Shown here piece by piece: positions 1 through 8,504 of a stretch of 64,000 nucleotides of DNA. The notes under the pieces were generated by a model. The model did not search any database, had not been told where the DNA came from, and saw nothing but the letters and a program-made list of their open reading frames with translations. The position numbers were made by a program, and so were the translations under genes. The stretch covers positions 36,425-100,424 of the forward strand of contig CANQOQ010000004.1 in assembly GCA_947625495.1 (NCBI GenBank). Direction: 5' to 3'. How positions within the stretch are numbered: the stretch's first letter is position 1; every line of letters begins with the position of its first letter. The DNA comes from Candidatus Gastranaerophilales bacterium. Lineage in GTDB: Bacteria; Cyanobacteriota; Vampirovibrionia; Gastranaerophilales; Gastranaerophilaceae.

Positions 1-320
1 GTCGGATGAAATCTAAGCCCGCCTTTATATGGCCCGATTGAAGCATTAAATTGAACTCTATATCCTCTGTTTACTCTAACCTGTCCTTTATCATCAACCC
101 ATGGAACTCTAAAGGATATAATTCTTTCAGGTTCAATCAGTCTTTCTAACAGAGCTGCTTCTTTATATTTTTTTTCATTTTTTATAATTACCGGTTCAAG
201 CGACATTAAAACTTCTTTTACTGCCTGTATAAATTCTATTTCATTTGAGTTTTTTTCTTCTATTTGTTTTAAAACGTTATTTATATATTCCGACTTAATT
301 TTTTCTTCACTGCCAACCAT
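1..320 (-). CDS. gdhA: NADP-type glutamate dehydrogenase, N-terminal part (runs off the window)
   Basis: Glutamate dehydrogenase makes glutamate from 2-oxoglutarate and ammonia in the cytosol. Only the first 106 codons are present; the 3' part lies beyond base 1. Translation from the ATG at 318-320 starts MVGSEEK. It contains the family block RVPWVDDKGQVRVNRGYRVQ and then GPYKGGLRFHP, which holds the substrate-binding lysine region of Glu/Leu/Phe/Val dehydrogenases. About 100 residues before the GGLRFHP block is the usual hexameric GdhA arrangement. The amidase lies upstream on the same strand, 18 bases away. Family identity is secure; cofactor preference is inferred from the subfamily. Confidence 0.9.
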   Translation of the reverse strand, partial: MVGSEEKIKSEYINNVLKQIEEKNSNEIEFIQAVKEVLMSLEPVIIKNEKKYKEAALLERLIEPERIISFRVPWVDDKGQVRVNRGYRVQFNASIGPYKGGLRFHP

Positions 321-338
321 AAAATTCTCCATATAGAT

Positions 339-1751
339 TTATTGTGTTATTATATCATAATTTTTTTTATTCAAAGATAATATAAATTCTTCAAGACTTT
401 TCTTTATAGACTCGGCGGTTTTTTGTTGAAATTCCTTTGTCTGCATTAATATATATTCATCGGGATTTATCATATATGCAGCTTCTATTAAAACAGAGAT
501 GGGATTTGAAGCTCGGGTCAATACCAGACTTGATTTATGTATGCCGTTATCTTTCAGATTCAAATCTTTTGATAAATTATTTTTAATAATTGAAGCAAGT
601 TTTAATGCGTTATTATTATAATAATAAACTTCGGTTCCGTGAGTAATATATGGATTAGCCCCCTGAGGAAGTGAATTGTTATGAATACTTACCGATATAA
701 ATGCATTATTTGCCTTAGCCTTATCAACTCTTTCATACAAACCTAAAAAATGGTCATGATATCTTGTATAAGAAACAATAGCTCCCGATTCTCTAAGCAA
801 ATTAATAAGGTTTTTAGCTATAGCTAAATTAATTTCTTTTTCACCAACCCTTGTAGGTCCGACAGCACCTTTATCATGCCCGCCATGACCTGCATCAATG
901 TAAATTCTTACACCATATAAGGGGGATTTATTTTTTTTAATTTCGGGAGTTTTTGCTATTTTAAGAACTAAATCTCCGTCTATATATGAAGCATCATAAC
1001 CTAATACAGGTTTTTTAATGTTAATATCATATTCAAAATTATTATTTTTTCCTTCCGTAGAATACATTACAAGCTTTAATTTGTCTTCATATTGACTCAA
1101 GATAAAAGGAACGGGATATGTAGTTTGAATCCTTATATAATTGTATAATTCATCACTGTCTTTTTTTATTTTGCCGATTTTAGCAAGTTGTTTTTTTTCG
1201 ACAATAATAGGTTTAGACAAATTAGATTTATGTATCCAAAAATCATTTCCGCTGTTTTTATCAATTTTATAAAAATCGCCTTGCCTTCCTGATAGGTATA
1301 AAACAACTCCTTTAGGAAGCTCTGCAATTCTTGTTGAAGCGGTTGTTGCTCTTTTTCTGATTACGGCATAATCTTTTACTGTCTTTGCATATAATAATCT
1401 TCCGTTTTCATTGGGAATAAAAGCAGGTAAATGAGAATTCGTCTTTGATATTAAATAATTTATTTTATAATTTTCAACATGCTTTTTTCCGCTTTTAGAT
1501 ATTTCTTCAATAACAATTTTATTTTCATTTTTTTTTAAAGGAATAACATGAACAAAAAAATTATCATTCCAAATTTTAACGGGTTCTTTATTAATATATA
1601 AAGCAGCTCCAGACTTTACACTGCCAAATACATAAGAAGAAGAAGCACTTGTATTTGATATTTTTGAACTCGGATACACTATGTCCAATGCGTTTGCTGA
1701 TTGTTGAAAAATAAATAATAAACTTAAAATTAAAACTAATAACCTATTCAT
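339..1751 (-). CDS. Secreted N-acetylmuramoyl-L-alanine amidase (Amidase_3, AmiC-like)
   Basis: A zinc amidase that cuts the amide bond between N-acetylmuramic acid and L-alanine in peptidoglycan, expected in the periplasm during cell separation or wall turnover. From the chosen ATG the product is 470 residues with a signal peptide (MNRLLVLILSLLFIF, cleavage near SANA). An SH3-like stretch lies around residues 115-170 and the catalytic domain runs from about residue 285 to the end. Expected zinc ligands and the catalytic acid are visible: H in DAGHGG, E in GEKEIN, H in SIHNN and E in LIEAAY. The frame stays open up to 2102, but that extension lacks a signal sequence and overlaps fixC on the other strand, so I reject it. 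No strong Shine-Dalgarno sequence is seen at this start. Confidence 0.88.
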   Translation of the reverse strand: MNRLLVLILSLLFIFQQSANALDIVYPSSKISNTSASSSYVFGSVKSGAALYINKEPVKIWNDNFFVHVIPLKKNENKIVIEEISKSGKKHVENYKINYLISKTNSHLPAFIPNENGRLLYAKTVKDYAVIRKRATTASTRIAELPKGVVLYLSGRQGDFYKIDKNSGNDFWIHKSNLSKPIIVEKKQLAKIGKIKKDSDELYNYIRIQTTYPVPFILSQYEDKLKLVMYSTEGKNNNFEYDINIKKPVLGYDASYIDGDLVLKIAKTPEIKKNKSPLYGVRIYIDAGHGGHDKGAVGPTRVGEKEINLAIAKNLINLLRESGAIVSYTRYHDHFLGLYERVDKAKANNAFISVSIHNNSLPQGANPYITHGTEVYYYNNNALKLASIIKNNLSKDLNLKDNGIHKSSLVLTRASNPISVLIEAAYMINPDEYILMQTKEFQQKTAESIKKSLEEFILSLNKKNYDIITQ

Positions 1752-1809
1752 ACTATTAAATATAGAATATATTAAACTAATAATCAATAAAATATTAATA
1801 TAAACAACC

Positions 1810-1839
1810 TTGCTACGATGATGTAAAAAATAGTATAAT
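1810..1839 (+). promoter_or_regulatory. Sigma-70-type promoter upstream of fixC
   Basis: TTGCTA at 1810-1815 and a perfect TATAAT at 1834-1839 are separated by 18 bases. The fixC start lies about 39 bases downstream. This is a visual match only. Confidence 0.5.
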
Positions 1840-1877
1840 GAACTAAAATAAAATTTGTAAATGAAAAAATATGAAAA

Positions 1878-3173
1878 ATGGAAAACAATAAAGTAGAAGT
1901 AATTATTGTAGGGGCAGGACCCGCAGGAGCAAGTGCGGCAATTACACTGGCAAGGGCGGGGAAAAAAGTTTTGCTGGCGGATAGAGCCGATAATGCAGGA
2001 GATAAGAATGTATTCGGCGGAACAATATATGCTAAACAAACAGCGGAAATATACCCTAATTTTTGGGAAACAGCACCGGTTGAAAGAGCTGTAACCGAAC
2101 AAAAGATTTTTATGCTGACCGATTGTGATTCAGTACAGTTCGGCTATAAATATGCTTCTAAAGCTTCATATAAAGCTTTTACCGTTAAACGTTCAAATTG
2201 GGACAGATGGTGTGTTGAACAAGCTCAAAAAGAAGGTGCTTATTTTGCACCTAAAACTCTCGTTAAAGAACTTTTAATTGAAAACGGAAAAGTTGTCGGG
2301 GTTCAAACAGAATTTGAAAAATTTTATTCCGATATAGTAATTATTGCAGACGGTGTTAATTCGCTTTTAGCTAAACAAATCGGGTTAAGAAATGAAATTA
2401 AAGATAAAGACGTTTCTTTAAGTGTTAAAGAAGTTATAGAAATACCAAAAGAAAATTTGCAGGATCGTTTTAATATTGATGATGAAGACGGATGTGCGTG
2501 TAAGATTTTAGGCGGCCCGTTAAAAGATATTATGGCTCTGGGCTTTATGTGCACCAATAAAAATTCAATAGCCCTCGGGTATTCTGTCAGTATTGACGAA
2601 TTAAAAAAACACAACATTAAACCTTATGAATTATTGGAAGAATTAAAAGAACATCCGACCATTGCAAGTTACATTAAGGGCGGAAAAACAATAGAATATT
2701 CTTCTCATTTAATTCCGGAAGGCGGATATAATTGTATACCAAAGGTCTATGATAACAGAGTATTGGTTGCAGGTGATGCGGCAATGTTTGTAAATAATAT
2801 ACATTTTGAAGGAACAAATCTTGCCATGCTAAGCGGTAAGCTTGCAGCAGAAACAGCAATAGAAGCACTTAATTTGAGCGATTGTTCCGCTTCCGTCTTA
2901 TGCAGATACTACAAAAAACTTGAAAATAGTATCCTTATAAAGGATTTAAGAACTCACAGAAATACAATTGACGTCATAAGAAAAAATATACATACTCTGA
3001 CTTCATTGTATCCCGAACTGGCTTGTGATTTCTTTGATTTGCTGACCTCTGCGGATGAAATACCCAAAAGAGCTAAATATAGAAAATTCCTCTCTAAATT
3101 TATTAAATCGCGAGGAATAACAGCTTCTATTCCTTTTGTATTTTTAGCAATGGAGAAATGTTTCAAAAAATGA
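1878..3173 (+). CDS. fixC: FAD-dependent oxidoreductase, FixC / ETF-quinone oxidoreductase family
   Basis: A flavoprotein of the geranylgeranyl reductase/FixC superfamily that passes electrons between an electron-transfer flavoprotein, FixX and the quinone pool. The 431-residue product begins with a Rossmann dinucleotide site (GAGPAGASAA, residues 12-21). It has the FGGTIYAKQ segment after the FAD loop and the C-terminal FAD motif VLVAGDAAMF followed by HFEGTNLAMLSG. The ferredoxin gene fixX overlaps its 3' end, which supports the FixC call over a generic monooxygenase. The FixA/FixB (ETF beta/alpha) genes are not in this window. The ATG at 1878 gives a normal N-terminus ahead of the nucleotide-binding strand. 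Confidence 0.88.
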   Translation: MENNKVEVIIVGAGPAGASAAITLARAGKKVLLADRADNAGDKNVFGGTIYAKQTAEIYPNFWETAPVERAVTEQKIFMLTDCDSVQFGYKYASKASYKAFTVKRSNWDRWCVEQAQKEGAYFAPKTLVKELLIENGKVVGVQTEFEKFYSDIVIIADGVNSLLAKQIGLRNEIKDKDVSLSVKEVIEIPKENLQDRFNIDDEDGCACKILGGPLKDIMALGFMCTNKNSIALGYSVSIDELKKHNIKPYELLEELKEHPTIASYIKGGKTIEYSSHLIPEGGYNCIPKVYDNRVLVAGDAAMFVNNIHFEGTNLAMLSGKLAAETAIEALNLSDCSASVLCRYYKKLENSILIKDLRTHRNTIDVIRKNIHTLTSLYPELACDFFDLLTSADEIPKRAKYRKFLSKFIKSRGITASIPFVFLAMEKCFKK

Positions 3174-3445
3174 ATCTTGATGAAAAATTAGCAACATTAA
3201 AATATAATAAGGATAATGAAAGTCATTTATCCGTTGATGAAGATGTATGTATCAGATGTAAAGAAAAACCATGCACTTTTATTTGCCCCGCTAATGTATA
3301 TGAATGGAATGAAGAAAAGTGTATAATGACTATAAGATACGAAAATTGTCTGGAATGCGGAGCTTGTAAAATAGCTTGCGAAAAAAATAATATAACTTGG
3401 CGTTACCCAAACGGCGGATATGGTGTAAAATATAAAAACGGTTAG
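3158..3445 (+). CDS. fixX: Ferredoxin-like protein FixX
   Basis: A small iron-sulphur partner of FixC that relays electrons towards quinone. The 95-residue product has an N-terminal cysteine group (CIRCKEKPC, then CP) and a C-terminal cluster motif CLECGACKIAC, matching the FixX/ETF-QO ferredoxin-like domain. The start is uncertain: ATG at 3158 sits directly behind GGAGA and overlaps fixC by 16 bases, while ATG at 3170 forms an ATGA overlap with the fixC stop. Either way the two genes are translationally coupled. Confidence 0.87.
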   Translation: MFQKMNLDEKLATLKYNKDNESHLSVDEDVCIRCKEKPCTFICPANVYEWNEEKCIMTIRYENCLECGACKIACEKNNITWRYPNGGYGVKYKNG

Positions 3446-3461
3446 TAAAGTGAGGTATCCT

Positions 3462-3899
3462 ATGAAAGAAGAATACAGCAATCAAAACAGAAGATGGTAT
3501 GATAAAGATCCTATATTATCACGTTCAATGAAAACATTGGAAGCCTCTGATGATGAAACACAGATTAAAGTTGCTCTTAATCTTATAAAAATTATTGTTG
3601 AACACAATCTTGCTTTCAGCGAATATACTGATGTTAATGAAATAATAGAAGCCGTTGAAGAAGGCATGGATACAAGAGCTAATTCCAGATGGTATGACAT
3701 AGACAGAACCGTCAGAGCTGCTATTAATATGCTTCAAAATTCACCTGCCGAAACACAAAAAATTATTGCAAAAGAAATGGCTAAAATAGTTATTGATAAA
3801 ATTAAAGAAGATAAAGACATTGAAGAATTGAAAAAGGAATTGGAACAGGAAAATTTATTTGATGATTCTTCCGATGATTTTTACAACAATAAAGAATAA
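3462..3899 (+). CDS. Conserved-looking protein with an internal RWYD duplication
   Basis: I do not recognise this 145-residue acidic, probably cytosolic protein. It consists of two similar halves. The first starts RRWYDKDPILSRSMKTLE and the second, about 70 residues on, SRWYDIDRTVRAAINMLQ. Each is followed by a helix of the type ETQ-[IK]-...-ALNLIKIIVE or AKEMAKIVID. The C-terminus is very acidic (DDSSDDFYNNKE). I chose ATG 3462 because GAGG at 3452-3455 stands 6 bases ahead; a GTG at 3450 is the alternative. The gene lies between fixX and recJ on the same strand with short gaps, so it is probably in one operon. Confidence 0.75.
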   Translation: MKEEYSNQNRRWYDKDPILSRSMKTLEASDDETQIKVALNLIKIIVEHNLAFSEYTDVNEIIEAVEEGMDTRANSRWYDIDRTVRAAINMLQNSPAETQKIIAKEMAKIVIDKIKEDKDIEELKKELEQENLFDDSSDDFYNNKE

Positions 3900-3914
3900 A
3901 GTCCGGAATTAATA

Positions 3915-6311
3915 ATGTCTATCCGAAAAATATGGAAAACAAAAGAATCAAATGATATTACTCAAGAACAAATACAAGCCTGCGGAAATAACAGGCTGAT
4001 TGCTGTTTTACTTAATAACAGAGGTATAAAGACACCTGTAGAAATAAAAAGATTTTTAAATCCGTTAAAATCAGGATTATTAAGTCCCGATGTATTTGAC
4101 GATATGCAAAAGGTTTTAACAAGAATAAAATCTGCAATATCAGCTAATGAACATATTACAATATACGGTGACTTTGATGCGGACGGAATTACTTCAACGG
4201 CACTACTGTTTTTAACTTTAAAAGAAATAGGCGCTGATGTTGATTATTATATCCCCGATAGAAGCAGTGAAAGTCACGGTTTAAACTCAAAAGCACTTGT
4301 AAAAATTATATCAAAAAGTAAGTCTAAACTCATTATAACGGTTGACTGCGGTATTTCTAATATCAATGAAATAAATTTTGCCAAAAGTTTTAAAACCGAT
4401 ATAATAATTACCGATCACCACGAAGCACCCGATATACTTCCTGAAGCATTTGCAATTATTAATCCGAAAGCATCTGAATCCGTTAATTCCGATTTATCCG
4501 TTGAAGAGCTTCAAAGTTTAAACAATTTAGCAGGTGCCGGAGTCGCTTTTAAACTTGCTTGTAAATTGCTTGAAGAATATAAAAAAGAAGATTTTGTTAA
4601 TGAAATATTACCTCTTTGCGCTATAGGAACGATTGGTGATGTCGTAAATCTCACGGGAGAGAACAGAAGTATTGTTGCAATGGGACTTGAACTTATTAAA
4701 CACGGAAGACATAACGGTATTCAAAAACTTATTTCCTCCGCAGGTATTTCGGATATCACAAAAATATCAGCAGAGACCATTGCCTTTTCAATAGTTCCGA
4801 GACTAAATGCCGCAGGAAGATTGGAATCTCCGCTTACCGCACTTAAAATTCTTATCTCGGTTTATGATGAAAATATTGAAACTAATATCAAACTGCTTAA
4901 TGACTTAAATATTTTAAGGCAAAATTTATGCGATGAAACCTTTTTTCAAGCAAAACAAATGTATGAAAATAATAAACTTTCCAATAAAAAAAGCATTATT
5001 TTATTTAATGAAAATTGGCATATCGGTATAATAGGAATTGTATCTTCAAGACTTGTCGAAGAGTACAATAAACCTGTATTACTAATGACAAGAGATACAA
5101 ATTCCCCTGAAATAATAAGATGTTCATCAAGAAGTATAAAAGATATAAATCTGTTTGAAGTATTGTCGGAACATAAAGAATATTTTGAGGGTTTTGGCGG
5201 CCACAAAATGGCAGCGGGTTTTTCTTTTAATGAGAAAAAAATTTCTCTTGAATCTCTTAAAAAATTAATTAATAATACCATTGAAGAAGCATCTATAGGC
5301 GTTGATTTTTCAAAAACCGTTGTAGAAGCCGATATGATTGTAGTTCCAAACGATTTAACAATTAATACTGTTGAGAATATTAATAAGCTTGAGCCTTTTG
5401 GCAGCGGTAATCCTTCTCCCTTATTTATTATGAATGATTTAATTTTTAAAACCTCAAAACTGATGGGACAAAATGAAAATCATTTAAAAATCTTTGCCTC
5501 TGATGAATCAGGACAAAATTTAGAATGTATTAAATGGAACTCTTCAAATATTAATTTATCCGAAAACTCAAAGTTTAATATATTATTTTCTCCCAGAATA
5601 AACTCTTTTAACGGGAATACCTCCGTTCAGTATATTTTAGAAGATTTACAATACGAAAATCAAGAAAATGAACCTGAAATAACTGATGTAAAAATACTCG
5701 ATCACAGAAATAAAAAAGATATTCTGCTTCAAGTGCTTGATTTTATTAATTCAACAAAAAAACAAACGGGCATTTTCCTTTCCACACCTAAATTATTAAA
5801 ACAAATTGAAAATTCAAAAGCTCTAAATTTAATAATAAATACTGAAAATATCCAATCTCAAACCGAACAGTTAATGTTTTTTGAATGTCCTGCAGATAAA
5901 GATGATTTCTTTTCAATTATAAAAAATTCAAATGCAAAAATAGTACATCTTATGAATTTTAATATACAAAAGATTATAACCGACAACTTTATTTCAACAT
6001 TGTCTGGAATGCTAAAATATGCACTGGCAAACCTCAATGGAAATATTGAAATAAAAAAACTTGCAAATGCGCTTACGGTTAATGAAAAAACTCTCGATTG
6101 CGCACTTGATTTACTTTCTGATACAAAAATGATTAATTATGAACAAATTTCAGAAACGGAATATAATATTAAAACTCTTAATCCTGTTGAACTATCAAAA
6201 ATAAAACAATCTGATTTATATAATGAACTTAATGAAAATATTAATGAAATAAATGATTTCAGACAATTTTATTTAAATGCTACACCTGATGAAATCAAAC
6301 AATACTTATAA
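3915..6311 (+). CDS. recJ: Single-stranded-DNA-specific 5'-3' exonuclease RecJ
   Basis: RecJ degrades single-stranded DNA 5' to 3' in recombination and mismatch or base-excision repair. The 798-residue product shows the DHH phosphoesterase motifs in order: DFDADG near residue 85, DCG near 145 and DHH near 170. The DHHA1 motif GGHKMAAGFS follows near 430, and then an OB-like region. At about 800 residues it is longer than E. coli RecJ and comparable to the longer type with a C-terminal extension (about residue 580 onward) seen in Bacillus and cyanobacteria. It follows the RWYD protein by 15 bases and precedes a radical SAM gene by 9 bases. Confidence 0.95.
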   Translation: MSIRKIWKTKESNDITQEQIQACGNNRLIAVLLNNRGIKTPVEIKRFLNPLKSGLLSPDVFDDMQKVLTRIKSAISANEHITIYGDFDADGITSTALLFLTLKEIGADVDYYIPDRSSESHGLNSKALVKIISKSKSKLIITVDCGISNINEINFAKSFKTDIIITDHHEAPDILPEAFAIINPKASESVNSDLSVEELQSLNNLAGAGVAFKLACKLLEEYKKEDFVNEILPLCAIGTIGDVVNLTGENRSIVAMGLELIKHGRHNGIQKLISSAGISDITKISAETIAFSIVPRLNAAGRLESPLTALKILISVYDENIETNIKLLNDLNILRQNLCDETFFQAKQMYENNKLSNKKSIILFNENWHIGIIGIVSSRLVEEYNKPVLLMTRDTNSPEIIRCSSRSIKDINLFEVLSEHKEYFEGFGGHKMAAGFSFNEKKISLESLKKLINNTIEEASIGVDFSKTVVEADMIVVPNDLTINTVENINKLEPFGSGNPSPLFIMNDLIFKTSKLMGQNENHLKIFASDESGQNLECIKWNSSNINLSENSKFNILFSPRINSFNGNTSVQYILEDLQYENQENEPEITDVKILDHRNKKDILLQVLDFINSTKKQTGIFLSTPKLLKQIENSKALNLIINTENIQSQTEQLMFFECPADKDDFFSIIKNSNAKIVHLMNFNIQKIITDNFISTLSGMLKYALANLNGNIEIKKLANALTVNEKTLDCALDLLSDTKMINYEQISETEYNIKTLNPVELSKIKQSDLYNELNENINEINDFRQFYLNATPDEIKQYL

Positions 6312-6320
6312 GAGGAATTT

Positions 6321-7292
6321 ATGCTGTTTTTCAAAAACAAAAAAAAATATATAAGCTGCGATTTAATTGAACACGGACTGGATTTTTTTTCTAACAGTAT
6401 CAATTTTTGCTGCAGGATTCCGCCTACCGATAAAGGTTATAAAAAATTAATTGATAACTATAACGGTGAAATAATCAACTGGAAAGAATTTTTTAAAATA
6501 AAAAATAAATACAGAAATGAAATGAAAAAAGGCAATATCGTTCCTGAATGCAAGGGTTGTATTTATCTTCAGGAAAAGGAATGGGACAAAGATAATTACA
6601 TTTCATTTATCAACTTTAACAATTGGACAACCTGTAATGAGCATTGTATATATTGCCATTTAAACGATGAAAATTTACCAAAAATAAAACAATACAATGT
6701 TTATCCGGCTATAAAAGATATGGCAGAAAAAGGATATTTAAAGAGTGGAGGACATATTACAATAGCAGGCGGTGAACCTTGCGTTGCTCCCGAATTTGAT
6801 GATTTAATTAAACTTTTTCTTGATTATAAAATGAACAATATCCGTGTTCTTACAAATGCGACTAAATTCAGCAGTATTATTCAAAAAGGAATTGAAGAAG
6901 AAAGAGTTAATATTGTCGTTTCCGTTGACTCGGGAACTAAAGATACATTTATAAAAGTTAAGAGATATGATTTTTATGATAAAGTATGGGATAACATAAA
7001 AAAATATGCCGCAGTACAAAAAAGAACAGACAGTGTAAAAACTAAATTCATACTTATTCCAAATATAAATGACTCTAAAGAAGAAATAAATGCCTGGATT
7101 GAAAAATCTGTTGAAGCGGGTGTTAAACATCTTGCGTTTGATATTGAAATGATGTGGTATAGTGAAAATAAAGATAATCTGCCCAACAGTCTTTTTGAAA
7201 CAGTTAAATATACTTTAGATAAAATCAAAGAAAAAAATTTAGGTTTAGAACTCATTGACAGGGGCTCTATCATAGCAAAAATGATTAAATAA
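6321..7292 (+). CDS. Radical SAM protein of unknown substrate
   Basis: A radical S-adenosylmethionine enzyme. The 4Fe-4S site is the CxxxCxxC motif CNEHCIYC around residue 111, followed by the SAM-binding AGGEP motif about 45 residues later. The rest fits a partial TIM barrel (VVSVDSGT, FILIPNIND). Extra cysteines before the cluster (CKGC near residue 74) may bind a metal. It lacks a clear C-terminal SPASM cysteine set, and no peptide precursor gene is adjacent. RBS AGAGGA precedes the ATG. Nine bases separate it from recJ, so it is probably co-transcribed. Substrate unknown. Confidence 0.85.
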   Translation: MLFFKNKKKYISCDLIEHGLDFFSNSINFCCRIPPTDKGYKKLIDNYNGEIINWKEFFKIKNKYRNEMKKGNIVPECKGCIYLQEKEWDKDNYISFINFNNWTTCNEHCIYCHLNDENLPKIKQYNVYPAIKDMAEKGYLKSGGHITIAGGEPCVAPEFDDLIKLFLDYKMNNIRVLTNATKFSSIIQKGIEEERVNIVVSVDSGTKDTFIKVKRYDFYDKVWDNIKKYAAVQKRTDSVKTKFILIPNINDSKEEINAWIEKSVEAGVKHLAFDIEMMWYSENKDNLPNSLFETVKYTLDKIKEKNLGLELIDRGSIIAKMIK

Positions 7293-7394
7293 TTATATTC
7301 TTTCATTGTTTATAATAGCCTTAATTTATAAATATCTATATATAACATTCTTTTTTAAAATAAATCATATTAAAAATAAAGAAAGGATGTATAT

Positions 7395-7739
7395 ATGATA
7401 AATACATTAGTAAGATGGATATTATCGGCACTGCTTGTTATACTAATTGCTTGGATAGTACCCGGAATTACGGTAACAAACTTTTTAACGGCAATGTTAG
7501 TTGTTGTAATAATAGCATTGATTAATACATTTATTAAGCCGCTGGTCGAATTTATCTCGCTGCCGATAAATTTTTTAACATTAGGGCTGTTTGGATTAGT
7601 AATTAATGCCCTGTTATTTATGCTTGCAGGTAAACTTGCTCCCGGCTTTGAAGTTGAAGGATTTTGGAGTGCGCTTTTAGGGTCATTACTGCTTTCTGTC
7701 TTAACTCCGTTAATAAATAAATTATCAGTAAAAAAATAA
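7395..7739 (+). CDS. Phage holin family 4 (PF04020)-type membrane protein
   Basis: A 114-residue integral membrane protein with about four hydrophobic segments. It matches the 'superfamily IV holin' family, which in spite of its name is widespread on bacterial chromosomes and of unknown function. Characteristic stretches are an early IVPGITV, then LINTFIKPLV and a late SLLLSVLTPLI. AAAGGATG precedes the ATG. No lysin or phage genes are near, so I do not read it as a prophage part. Confidence 0.85.
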   Translation: MINTLVRWILSALLVILIAWIVPGITVTNFLTAMLVVVIIALINTFIKPLVEFISLPINFLTLGLFGLVINALLFMLAGKLAPGFEVEGFWSALLGSLLLSVLTPLINKLSVKK

Positions 7740-7807
7740 CCGTAAATTTACAATTTTAACAAAAAATGTTAAACTTAACACGGTGTTCAAATTGTAAAGG
7801 AGATTTT

Positions 7808-8458
7808 ATGAAAGAAAACCTGAAAAAGTATTTAACAGAAATGATAGGAACATTTTTCCTTGTATTAACAATAGCTTGTACCGGTTTGTTGGGAGCAAAC
7901 GGAGTTATTGCACCGCTTGCGATAGGCGCTGCTTTAATGGTAATGGTATATGCGGGAGGCCACATATCAGGCGGACATTATAACCCTGCTGTTTCTTTAG
8001 CTGCCTGCATCAGAGGTGCTTTAAGCTTTAAACAGTTTATTCCTTATGCTTTAGTACAAATAATCGGTGCTGTTCTTGCTGTTATAATATTCGGTATTAT
8101 GGCAAAAGGTACTATTATTGTTATTGAACCTGCTAACTTCGGATTAAAAGGTATGTTAATAGCGGAATTTTTGTTTACTTTTGCACTTTGTTATACAGTT
8201 CTGCAAACTGCAACAACAAAAAATACAGCAGGTAATTCATACTATGGTTTAGCTATCGGCTTTATAGTTCTTGTAGGTGCTTTCTCTGTAGGCGGAACAC
8301 TTTGTGCTGGTGCTTTTAACCCTGCAGTCGCTGTTGCTGCCGGCATGTTAAAGCTTGCACCTTGGGCTTTAATATTATTTACTATTTTAGCTAACCTTGT
8401 TGCCGGTATTTGTGCAGCTATTGCATTTAAAATGACTTATACGGAACCTAATGAATAA
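7808..8458 (+). CDS. MIP/aquaporin-family channel with an atypical second NPA motif
   Basis: A six-helix major intrinsic protein, 216 residues, expected to pass water or small neutral solutes across the inner membrane. The first pore motif is in GGHYNPAVS and the second in GAFNPAVAVA. In classical aquaporins and GlpF the second motif is NPAR, whose arginine forms the selectivity filter; here it is replaced by valine, so substrate prediction is uncertain. I chose ATG 7808 because AAAGGAG sits about 5 bases ahead; the longer frame from 7766 adds an unlikely cysteine-containing leader. A terminator follows. Confidence 0.9.
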   Translation: MKENLKKYLTEMIGTFFLVLTIACTGLLGANGVIAPLAIGAALMVMVYAGGHISGGHYNPAVSLAACIRGALSFKQFIPYALVQIIGAVLAVIIFGIMAKGTIIVIEPANFGLKGMLIAEFLFTFALCYTVLQTATTKNTAGNSYYGLAIGFIVLVGAFSVGGTLCAGAFNPAVAVAAGMLKLAPWALILFTILANLVAGICAAIAFKMTYTEPNE

Positions 8459-8472
8459 TTAGTTCCTAATAT

Positions 8473-8502
8473 AAAAAGACCGCTTAGTTAAGCGGTCTTT
8501 TT
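8473..8502. terminator. Bidirectional rho-independent terminator
   Basis: A long perfect stem, AAAAAGACCGCTTA against TAAGCGGTCTTTTT with a two-base loop, lies between the convergent MIP and leuS genes. A- and T-runs on the two sides allow it to act on both strands. Confidence 0.9.
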
Positions 8503-8504
8503 GT

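Noticed and set aside
1752..2102. 117-codon N-terminal extension of the amidase
   Set aside because: It overlaps fixC on the opposite strand, is rich in Cys/Phe/Tyr like a shadow frame, and would hide the signal peptide.
7395..7739. Holin-family gene as evidence of a prophage
   Set aside because: The PF04020 family is mostly chromosomal and no phage genes surround it.
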